14,589 nucleotides of DNA, taken from contig JAHNZQ020000079.1 in the NCBI GenBank assembly GCA_019155205.2, positions 1,495,286 to 1,509,874 of the forward strand, given 5' to 3'. Shown one piece after another: positions 1 to 8,800 of this stretch (within the stretch, counting starts at the first letter, position 1; each line of letters begins with the position of its first letter). The notes below the pieces were generated by a model, which saw nothing but the letters and a program-made list of their open reading frames with translations, was not told the origin of the DNA and searched no databases. The position numbers and the translations under genes were made by a program. The stretch comes from Gracilaria vermiculophylla (lineage: Eukaryota > Rhodophyta > Florideophyceae > Gracilariales > Gracilariaceae).

Positions 1-776
1 CGGTAACTCTAGAACAGATACTTCAGACTCCTGTAGCCAATTTTTGATTAAAGATGAAGTGTGTACAGGCGCAGTATCCTGTTGAAAAAAGAAAATTTCT
101 TCATGAAAACATAAAACCAAGCGGTAGAAAATAACTTTATAGAACTTCTTGATATTTTTACGCACTCATGTTTGCTTCAATGATGGCAATTTCCGTCAAA
201 CCTTTTTTAGAAATACCTGCCCAAACCATTACAGAGCCTCCACCTGAATGCCTGGTATAAAAGTCATGACGTTGTCTACGAAGATCGTGCCAAATAAATT
301 TATAGCAATCTTGTCCGTCTAAATTGAACTTTTTTTCATCATTAAGAATAATATTATCCCATTTTTTTCTCCATTAGGCTTTTCCAGCACACCTGACAAT
401 TCTTTTGGGCTTGTGATGGTCTTGGAGAACGAAAGTGTTTTTCATTTTTTTATATTTTAATAAGTTTGTGCTGTTTATCTGCCTCCATATATTTGATTTA
501 GAAACGTTGAGATTAAGATTAATTCTAATTGTTTTGCACGATACTTTTCCTTTGCACAGCTCCCTTTTTAATACCTCTCTTATCTACTGGTCTGCGCTTC
601 TCTGGGCGTCCAGAAGATGATTTTAAGCACTATAGAGTCGGGTTTTATAAAAAAGTAGCAATTGTGACCCTAGAACGCTTTACTTTTTTAGCGATAGCAC
701 TGTTGGAATGTTTCTTGGCGTTTAACTAATCGATTTGAAGCTGTTCATGCTTGAAAAGTGGCGGGCGTCGAGCCAT
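1..776 (-). pseudogene. Degenerate Tc1-like transposase (truncated by window edge)
   Basis: The start is the ATG at 774-776, which opens MARRPPLFKHEQLQ. One frame then runs through a helix-turn-helix region (SAIAKKVKRSRVTIATF) and a basic GRPEKRRP linker, but it is broken by stops. After frame shifts the second DNA-binding part (LNVSKSNIWRQ) and the DDE catalytic core appear. The first catalytic Asp is in NDEKKF (codon 338-340), followed by HSGGGSVMVWAGIS; the second Asp is in FFQQDTAPVHTS (codon 76-78). The last D/E, about 34 residues further, falls outside the window. At least five in-frame stops and more than one frameshift show that it is dead. The family call rests on motif order and spacing and is secure; the exact clade is not. 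Confidence 0.88.
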
Positions 777-797
777 TTTTATTATAAAGAAGACGGT

Positions 798-902
798 GTA
801 CATATCTTTTTGAAACGATTTTACATAGACTATGTGGAAAATCTAGTCTACAGTACAGTTTTGGCGCACTTTTGAGGGGTAATATGTTTTTGAAACGCAC
901 TG
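798..902 (-). repeat. Terminal inverted repeat with internal direct repeat (IR/DR arrangement)
   Basis: Two near-identical copies of a motif lie in the same orientation. The outer one is at 879-897 (minus-strand reading CGTTTCAAAAACATATTAC) and the inner one at 798-817 (CGTTTCAAAAAGATATGTAC), about 80 bases apart. This is the IR/DR layout of Sleeping Beauty-like Tc1 elements, where each direct repeat binds the transposase N-terminal domain. The matching right-hand repeat is outside the window, so the inverted arrangement itself cannot be confirmed here. Confidence 0.75.
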
Positions 903-904
903 TA

Positions 905-2850
905 TGAAGATGTTCTTTAATTGGTCTCAAAACGATTGCACCGAAAAATCATACTACCAGATTTGGCGCCCAGAGCTCGTAAGGAGCTTCGTCGGTCTGA
1001 GCCGGAATATGCTGGATGCCAAGCACACGCTGCCATTTGGCGACCTTGTGTGATACTTTTACTGGGCTCTGTAGCCCAATGCATGTTTTGCAGAGCGTAG
1101 ATATGATCTCCTTGGTAGCAGTATACAGCAGGTTGCTCCCAGATAGGGGAACACCCTGAACACTTTATATACAGACAATCATTAAGCTTCTCAGTGAAAT
1201 CCTACGGTCCTAGAGTTCCCCTACTTGCACTCAAGTAAATGCTTTTCCTGCGCCGCAGCCGCGCACAGTTTTTCATGAAATACGGTAATAACGGCTATGG
1301 ATAAAATAAAGAAGAGAATGTGCTTCAAGGAAGTTAAATGACCCATAGCAACATTCTTTTGTAGACTGGAACGCTAATACGTCTACAAGAACCCTTTCCA
1401 ACACAATATCAAAACATGTTTTAAGTCCGCTCACAACATAGAGAAATTGAAAAACACTCAAACATGAAGCTAAAGTTTCACGAAAAAAAACCTGAGCTAC
1501 CAGCGTATACTACTAAAACAATCTGTGAAAATATATCAACCAGGAATCTGAGTTCACAAAAGAAAATCTGGAACCGTGTAAGCTTACAGAAAAATAATCA
1601 TAAAACAGAAAAAGATTCCATTTATTTTCTTGTCGTTGAAGAAAAAAATACATTTAATTATATTTTTTAATGATTTACTGGCTTTCCCTGATTTCAATTA
1701 CCAATATCCTTTTCGTACTTTGATTACTCGCTTTCAATCGTATGCGATAGGTGTAAGAGGGTTTCAGCCAAAATTAACGTGTCTAAATCTAGGTACGTAT
1801 TCTCTGCAGGAAACACTTAAAGTTTAATGTATCCGAGTTGACCAAGCCTAGAACAGAGCTTCAAATGTTGTCTTTTGTTCGATGGAGCACTTTATTTAAA
1901 CATAGCTATAAAGAATGAAAGTTAATGCAACGCAGTCTAATTTTAAACTTTGATTCACTGTCTTGTTCTGCTGTTAATTAAAGTATTTAGCGTTCCACTC
2001 ATCTATTGCTACAAAGAATGGTTTTGCACTTCACAATAAATCATATTTACTTTTTGTAGAAAAATATTGTACATAAAGATATTTATATATATATTTATAT
2101 ATATACATATTCGTACATATGATATGGAATTGTCTTCTTTTCTTTAAATGTAAACTTTTATTTTTTTTTAAAGTCATTGGACTATGAAGATACAGTTTGA
2201 AAATGCTCTCGTGTTCCAGAAATATCATAACTATATACATATTTGAAATAACAACAAATCGCTTTGTTGTTTCTGCGATGGAAATCCTGTTTTTTGTTTT
2301 TTTTCTGTTAAAAGTGAGTTTCTAGACATTATAAAATATCACACGTTTGATTTATGGAAAAATGATTTTTAATGTAGCCCACAATAAGAAGGGAAGGGGT
2401 TGTTGTCGTAGTTTTGACTCTTTTCGTTTCTTTTATAACCTATGAAACTGTAGAACGATTATATTTAAAATAAAATCTGGTTTGTTATTTTTTAGTGCCC
2501 TTTTTCATTGAAGTTAAGAAACTGTCAAAAAAGATGATATTTTATGTGATATTTATCATACCTAATGTTGGAGAATAGATGTTGATTTATAGGAAGGCCC
2601 AAAGTAATACAGCGTATATTCAACCAAGTGTAACCCCTTCATTGCTGTTTACCTGAAGAACGTTCTAACTACCTTTATTGCTCCATCATCTATAGTTTGT
2701 TTGACGTTCTGGATTTCTCCAACACGATTCTATGCTCTAGATTTCTCCAAGGGGCAGGATCTACAAGGGTATAGAAAGGCTGGGTTCACTCGAGTAATAG
2801 AGGCATCAAGCAACTCAAGATATGTTTAATTCAACCTACAGTCTATGCTA
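905..2850. other. Gene-less AT-rich stretch
   Basis: I see no gene here. The short open frames (for example at 1273-1461 and 1464-1670) have low-complexity, lysine- and asparagine-rich translations without recognisable motifs. The part at 945-1260 is less AT-rich than its surroundings and may be a remnant of something older, but I could not identify it in either strand. A short direct repeat ATTTCTCCAA occurs twice near 2712 and 2741. Confidence 0.5.
2081..2116. repeat. AT simple-sequence tract
   Basis: A run of alternating T and A bases with interspersed TTTATAT units, typical of low-complexity AT-rich intergenic DNA in eukaryotes. It has no visible coding role. Confidence 0.7.
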
Positions 2851-4199
2851 CCTATTTGTTGTAGTATACAAGGGAGTGCAGATGTTGTGAACAGAATTGC
2901 CGTTGATAAATGTAGGCTGAAGCTGAATAGCAGAGACGCGGAGCTCCTGCTGAGACAGCTTTGATGCAGTGCGCAGCAGGAACAAGCACGTTCGGAGACC
3001 AACGCGGAAGTGATTCACAGCCTGGCGCAGAATCGCGGAACGAGGGAAAGGCTAGTGACATAAACAACTGGCACCCTCCATGGCTTGGTTTTACCTTGTG
3101 AGATGCCTCCTGAGGACTCAGAGGGCCTTTTATGGGCCCCGTTTTCCCCTTCGGTTGTTCGCTGACTTTCGCAAGAACTCCTCAAACGCAAAGTGTGCAA
3201 CCTAGCGCTATTCGGCAGTTAGTGCAACCTACGTGGCTGCAACCCAAGCAGTTGTCGGCCACGTTGCTGCAATCTATCGTTTTGTACTACCTACCCAGCA
3301 ATGGTAAGGTACGGCCTCTATAATGTAGAACAACTTCAAAAACCTTTACGCTGCGCAGGGAAATAACCTCTTGTTTGCACGCTCTGCAACGTGGCTTCTG
3401 TTTTCAAGACATAGTGAGTTTTCACGTTTTCTGTCAGATCGTCAAGAAAGTCATGGAACGCCCCCGGAAATCTTGAAAGAAAGACCTACCTGCGCTGCGG
3501 ATCAGAAAAGTGGGTGCAATATGAAAAGACTTGACTCAAAGAACAAATGCACATTTTTCTTTTCTTTGATTATAATGTTGTACAGTTGAGTGTTCTCAAA
3601 GTGTTTTATGTATTTCAGGATGCATCCAGTGCATCAGAGCTCTGAAGATCCAGCAATTCGCATGATTGTCTTTGTCTTCATCTGTTTGACTACTCGTGGT
3701 ATCATTGTAAGTAAAGTATAACGTGAAGTTACATAATTGTGTGAAAGTTAATTGAGGTTGTATTATCTGATACATGGAGATGTACACAATCATTACAGCA
3801 GTCATGACTCTTGTTGTTCTGTACCTATATTTATCTTCACGTGTACAGCATGTCGTTTGTTTGCTCCGTTTTGCGGCCACCTCATCAGCAACAACGCATT
3901 TGAATTGAGAAATGATCATTATATGATACAGACGATGAGTGATTACTGTTTGTACTCATTCAAATATCCATAACATTATGTTGTTTGTCGCGCAAAATGA
4001 CAGGAGACCATTATTCTGCTTCGTGTTTTGTCGACATGGAAAAAAAACGAACCCCCTTCGATTTCTTTCATTGGCGAATGGGATCAAAATGCCACGTAGA
4101 TGAAAAGCAAGAAGTTCCCAAACGTTCAAACACTCTTAAAAAGAAGCTTACAAGACTTCAATAACAAAACCTAAACGAGCACAACCACTTTTTCCGCAG
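2850..4199. other. Gene-less stretch with a GC-richer patch
   Basis: From about 2870 to 3320 the base composition is richer in G and C than on either side, but the open frames on both strands show no known domain. A motif GTGCAACCT or a close relative recurs at 3195, 3222, 3238 and 3268, and the ten-base arms GCCACGTTGC (3258-3267) and GCAACGTGGC (3386-3395) form a loose inverted repeat. Bases 3400-4199 are AT-rich with nothing recognisable. The last part is presumably the upstream region of the M15 peptidase gene. Confidence 0.45.
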
Positions 4200-4206
4200 T
4201 ATTTAA
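4200..4206 (+). promoter_or_regulatory. Probable TATA box of the M15 peptidase gene
   Basis: The sequence TATTTAA lies 81 bases before the start codon at 4287. A transcription start about 30 bases downstream would give a short leader of roughly 55 bases. The ATG context (AAAAATGG) is good for eukaryotic initiation. This is inferred from position and sequence only. Confidence 0.5.
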
Positions 4207-4286
4207 CCGGTGATGGAAAAAATCTTTGCATGACAACTTCCAGCCGACCACCAGCTTTAGTGTAAGACACTGAGGCCAAAGTAAAA

Positions 4287-4922
4287 ATGGCAAATCACGT
4301 ACTCACTCTCGTATGCGTTTCTCTCATCTGTTTCAGCCGTGCGGTAGCGATTCCAACCGACCGCAGTGTGATCATCAAAGTGCAACGTGACCTCCGAACA
4401 ATAGGGTGGCCAATCTCTATCGACGGTGATTACGGATCGGCCACCACCGCTGCCGTTAAACACTTTCAAGCTGGCTGGACGTTCAAATCACTTGTCGCTG
4501 ATGGAGATGCAGGACCGCTCACACGCCCAGAAATAGCCAGATGCGCTGCCGCGGGCGGTTACGCTAGTCAGCACTTTAAGTATTCTGAGTTCAAATCCAA
4601 AGGCAATGGCGATATCAAAGTGGCACGCGAGTTGTTACTGGCGCTCGAGAAGCTTAGGGCAGCAATGGGAGGCAAGTCACTCAAAATCGTGTCTGGGTAC
4701 CGCGATCCAGCGCATAACGATAATGTGGGAGGAGCAAGAAGTTCTCAACACCTTTTCGGAACTGCAGCAGATATTCCGCAAGGCTACGGGGCTACTGTTG
4801 CTTCTGTCAAGCAATTGAAAGTATTTACCGGCATTGGAATTAAGTGTAATAAATGGGTTACACACGTAGATGTACGTCCAGGAGATCCGTCTAGACCCAC
4901 AACCTGGCAATATCCTTGTTAA
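4287..4922 (+). CDS. Secreted zinc D-Ala-D-Ala carboxypeptidase, family M15, with peptidoglycan-binding domain
   Basis: Single-exon protein of 211 residues. Residues 1-22 form a signal peptide ending near AVA-IP. Residues 25-88 form a PG_binding_1 domain (VQRDLRTIGWP, IDGDYGSATTAAVKHFQ, DGDAGPLTR). Residues 95-211 form an M15A/M15_3 peptidase domain, with SGYRD at 136-140, SSQHLFGTAAD at 152-162 and WVTHVD at 190-195. His155, Asp162 and His193 match the zinc ligands of the Streptomyces albus G enzyme, and the domain order is also the same. The family cleaves the terminal D-Ala from peptidoglycan stems. A secreted eukaryotic copy would act on bacterial walls outside the cell or in the gut. The lack of introns, bacterial domain order and eukaryotic secretion signal suggest horizontal transfer. 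All key residues are intact. It is convergent with the bestrophin gene. Substrate and role are inferred from the family. Confidence 0.93.
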   Translation: MANHVLTLVCVSLICFSRAVAIPTDRSVIIKVQRDLRTIGWPISIDGDYGSATTAAVKHFQAGWTFKSLVADGDAGPLTRPEIARCAAAGGYASQHFKYSEFKSKGNGDIKVARELLLALEKLRAAMGGKSLKIVSGYRDPAHNDNVGGARSSQHLFGTAADIPQGYGATVASVKQLKVFTGIGIKCNKWVTHVDVRPGDPSRPTTWQYPC

Positions 4923-5824
4923 ACAACATAGAATTTATGCCATCCCAGTTGGAATGCACGTAAAGTAATCCAGCAGCATGTGATTCATTCATAGTCTGTC
5001 AATATCTTTAAGATAAAAGTTCTTTCATGATTCAAGCTCCAGATATCCTTTTCTTAAACAGTTTTCTTAATCCAACAATGCTGAACAGCATGTGAAATGA
5101 GTTTTTTTTCAAGTTCTACATTTTAAGCGGTTGTTATTCTGTACTGAACTATTTAATAGAATTTCGTACTATTTTGAGATAAAAAAATTAAGATGCTGTG
5201 TGAAAGAAATACGTCAGGAATCACTTAATAAATGCCTTTGAATGAAAAAAAAATAAAATTACATTCCTTCCGGCCTGCATTCCGAAAATCTGCGACGCTT
5301 TCTTTGATATTGTTCCATTGAAACTCGGTCCTCGAGTTTGCGCATACTGCTTTAACTTGCTTAGATACTTAGTGCAACATGAAATACACATAACAATTAT
5401 TTTGTGAAGACACAAATGGTGAACTTATTCAAAATTAAGAAAAAAATTGTATTTGTTCTTTGTGTACTCAAATTTTCAGGTTGCACCAACTGTGTTCTTC
5501 TTACGTTTGAACTGATGCTTTTCATTCAACACATAGAAATTACGTAAATAAACATCTTGTTTGTTATTAGAAGTGTAGATTCGAGGTCATCTGTGTATTT
5601 CTGGGTATGCTACGAAAAGATACTTGCTGTACGTGGTTATCTGGTATTCTTGCAAGAGCTGTAGTACTGGAGATATTGTGTCAGGATTGTAACCTCCTCG
5701 TTTTCTAGAACGGATTCAACTTTTCTACCGCCCCTTTCCTCGCAAAACTGAAAAAAATCTTCACGGCTGAGGCTGTTCTGTCTTCGTTTTTGTGTCCAGT
5801 ATTCAGCACTATTTGTTATTTTTC
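4923..5824. other. Convergent intergenic region shared by the 3' ends of two genes
   Basis: About 900 bases separate the M15 stop from the stop of the minus-strand bestrophin gene. The left part is the likely M15 3' untranslated region. For the bestrophin gene I see no canonical AATAAA on the minus strand between 5825 and 5160. ATTAAA at 5152-5157 and variants such as AATAAG at 5424-5429 are the only candidates. No coding sequence is recognised. Confidence 0.5.
5227..5257 (+). terminator. Probable polyadenylation signals of the M15 peptidase gene
   Basis: AATAAA occurs at 5227-5232 and again at 5252-5257, just over 300 bases after the M15 stop codon and on the same strand. They would give a 3' untranslated region of ordinary length. 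A further AATAAA at 5547-5552 is possible but more distant. Confidence 0.5.
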
Positions 5825-8800
5825 TCACAGTGGAAATCCAATGCGGTTCGTCTCCACAACATCCCTGACACCATTTCCGTACAAGTGAAAATTACATCTA
5901 ACAGCCCCCACGCATTTTTCAACAAAAGATTCGAGAGGAACATCGGATATATCGAAACCAAATGGATTAGACAGCTCAGCTGCCCACTTTTCGATGCCAA
6001 GGACACCGTATAGGATAAAAGGAATCCAAAAGACAGTCAACCATCCACTAGATTCTACTAAAGCCAGTGGTAATAGTATGAACCAAATCACAAGAATTAT
6101 GTTCAGATGTTGCAAGTAGCCATATGGCATAGGCACCCGTACCATTTTGTCGCACTCAAATGAATATTCATTTAGAGAGTGAAGATCAGTCCAGATGTGT
6201 TCCAGTTCCAAGTCACCGGCTGGATAGACCATATCCTTGCTCGAAGAAATTCTTTCGCCTTGAGCAAGATAGTTTTCAACCACATCTATGCAGTAACTTG
6301 CTCTTTCAGGGCTCAGGAGCACCTTTCGTGTGTCTTCTTCCCCCAAAACGTGCTGAAATTCCGCCTCATAGTCCTCTCCTCGCAATTTGCTCATGACTGC
6401 AATGGCAAACCCTGCCAGATGTGCAGCTAATCGCTGCAAATCTCCAGAATGCCACACATTATCCTGATAGCTTTCAAACAGTCGATTGCTCAGCACAAGC
6501 AATTTACAAAAAATCCCTTGCTGCCATATTTGAGTGGCTGAAACGTATCGGAGGTGGCTGTCATAGAGGCGTAAACCCAAAAGAAGAAATAAAGCATATC
6601 CAATGTATTCTTCCACAGAACTGTCAATTGCAACACGGGAACAAAACCACGGGGCGCAAGAATCATTGAAATATCTTTCAAAAGGATAGATCTTTGAAAT
6701 ATACCAGGCGAAGATAGTTGAAACCACTGTCCATGCCAGCATGCCTATTAATGCCCACGGAGTCAACGCACTGCGTGCTAATCTTGCTGTATCGCTCATA
6801 TGCTTCAGACCGCTGACCCCATCCAATAAATTTTCGATATTCTTTGTCTTCCAGTACGGACTGCTTTTTGATGGGGTAATGAGTCCATGTTTTCTGCTTC
6901 TATAATATCGGGCAATATGAAGCACGTCGGAGACAATGTTGTGAGCAAACTCATCGAGATCTAAGTCATTCACCTCCAAACCAAATGGATCTTGAATCTC
7001 CTCTGCAATGGAATACATGCTGCAAATATACATTTGTTAGTCTCGTTAACATTCGACACAACAATGAAGTTCTTTCAACATACCCAAGCACGCCAAACGC
7101 TATTATCGGTACAAGAAAAATTGTGAACCAACCTGCACAAAACATACTCAAGAATTCGACATAAACGAAGATTGTGTGTTAGTAGGCTTCAAATAGAACT
7201 TGTAGGTGATACTCTGATCTTACCGGATATTTCTGCCAACGCAAACGGTAGTATGAAGAACCAAATTCCAAGCAGAGCATTCAATAAAGAGGAGAAACTA
7301 GGAGCAATCGGAATGGTGCTTAAAAATTCTGAATGTTGAACGGCTTCTTCCAATAACTCCATTTCTTTTTGAATAGCTATAAAGCGCGGGCTGAAGGTAA
7401 TTGTTTTCTTCGAATACTCTGGACGAGTTGCAGCAGCAAGCTGATATGCTTTTAAGACTTCCAAGCAATGTCGAGACATGCTTGTTGCGCAATGCACTCG
7501 GGCAATATCCTCTTGAGAGATGAGCCCTTTCACTTGACGCACATCACGACTTTTCCTCACTTCACTCTTCAGAACAAGAGGAAGAGCAGCAATATGAGCA
7601 ATGATACGTTCGTGATCACCTTCATGAATGGTTCCACTTTCAAATAATGTAAGAAATTGAACTGCGAGCGAGTGGCAAGATGAGTGAAGCGTATGAACCC
7701 AAATATTTCCAGCCTCCTTGTATCGATCAAAAGCTGCATCTACATAAAAACCAAGAAGAAGAAAAGCTATGAATCAAGTTTTTGAATAAGAACCCGAGGA
7801 CGGATCTTTTTCTTGTCAGTTCTATTCTTGATTCAAAAATTATTATCTATTTGAAAACAGGAAAGAGAATGCATACCTGGAAAAGAGACATAGCTTCCGA
7901 CTGGCCTAGCAATGCTTATGGCAGAAAACCACCATTTTGCATTTTTTGAGGGGTTTCTGAACATAAAAGATACAAATACTGTGAACCCTGTGTAACATGT
8001 AACTAAAAGCAGTGCTTTCCAAGGAATAGAGTACGTAATATGAGAGTATAGATTTGGTTTTGCTTTCGGGGCTTCGAGTCGATCAAAAAACTGCATGTCG
8101 CAATCCTCAACATCAGAATGCAACACGTTTTCAAGGTGAGGGAGAATATATCGTTTTCTCACCGTCTGATGGCGTAGTTTGACGCCAAGATAGGCGTTTG
8201 AATCTGGAAAAGAGTCTTCCAGGTACCGTTTGCAATCCCATTCTGCGCTTACAACTCCGTCTATGACAAATTCTGCAGTTTCAAGGCATATTTTGTCAAC
8301 CGGTATATCTATATCATCAGTTCCATACGGATCTACCAGCTTCTTTGCAACTTCTTCTAAGGCAAGCACCCCATAAGATATAATTGGCGCCAAAAGTATT
8401 GTGAAACCTCCTGTCTTTGGAGTCATTGCAAACGGAAGCAGCATAAGCCAGATTACGGTGAAGAGATACTGATGCCTAGTATAGCTTTTCACCACTGGAT
8501 ATTTTTTCACGGCGAATGCTTGGTGAAGGAGTTCTCTGATTTTAAGGACTCTGTTTAACAATAAAGTCACCATTTTACCGTCAAACCGATATCGACCTTT
8601 CTTATTACATATCGCCGGATGCTCCATGTCTTGTAAAATAATGTAGGATTCGATACTTTGAAGTAGATACGATAGTGGTTCTTGGCTGTTTTCCAAAGCC
8701 CTTTTATCATCTTTCGAAAGCAAACCGTGCACATCATTAACTCTTTTTCTGAAATCTCCTCCCAAAAGACAGTCTCGAAATGTCAGAGGAATTTGTGCTA

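Larger units (their letters stand above)
1..902 (-). mobile_element. Tc1/mariner-family DNA transposon, one end and most of the body (cut by the window edge)
   Basis: The minus strand from 902 downward reads as the left part of a Tc1/mariner element. It opens with a terminal sequence CAGTGCGTTTCAAAAA directly after a TA dinucleotide at 903-904, the classical insertion site of this superfamily. About 126 bases later a transposase reading frame starts. The other terminal repeat, the third catalytic acid and the second TA copy would lie before base 1. The internal stops and frameshifts in the transposase show that this copy cannot move itself. What is seen: terminal repeat, TA, and transposase motifs. 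Inference: it is an old insertion unrelated to the genes to its right. Confidence 0.88.
6917..8039 (-). other. Bestrophin domain 4 (about residues 1140-1425), split by all three introns
   Basis: TM1 is at about 1143-1165 at the end of exon 1. TM2 (AFLLLGFYVDAAFDRYKE, 1194-1211) opens exon 2. IHEGDHERIIAHIAALP starts at 1240. TM3 (IWFFILPFALAEIS) closes exon 2, TM4 (GWFTIFLVPIIAFGVL) is exon 3, and DPFGLEVNDLDL opens the last part in exon 4 (1401-1412). Splicing exactly as given reproduces the residue spacing of domain 5 across all three junctions, which is strong evidence for the exon model. Confidence 0.87.

Noticed and set aside
945..1260. A possible degraded coding remnant in the GC-richer part left of 1260
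   Set aside because: Translations of both strands gave fragments without any motif I could assign.
3596..3919. A 107-residue minus-strand frame and the overlapping plus-strand frame 3752-3973
   Set aside because: No recognisable motif, no signal peptide or repeat, and two opposite frames of similar length overlap, as expected by chance.
5825..7033. A separate one-domain bestrophin gene starting with the Met codon at 7033
   Set aside because: That Met lies inside intron 3, only 14 bases before the acceptor. The first part of this frame is the tail of domain 4, so it is the last exon of the large gene.
7189..7560. A stand-alone 123-residue protein on the minus strand
   Set aside because: It is the middle of exon 2 read into intron 2. 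The frame continues upstream to the acceptor at 7767, and its start codon is GTG.
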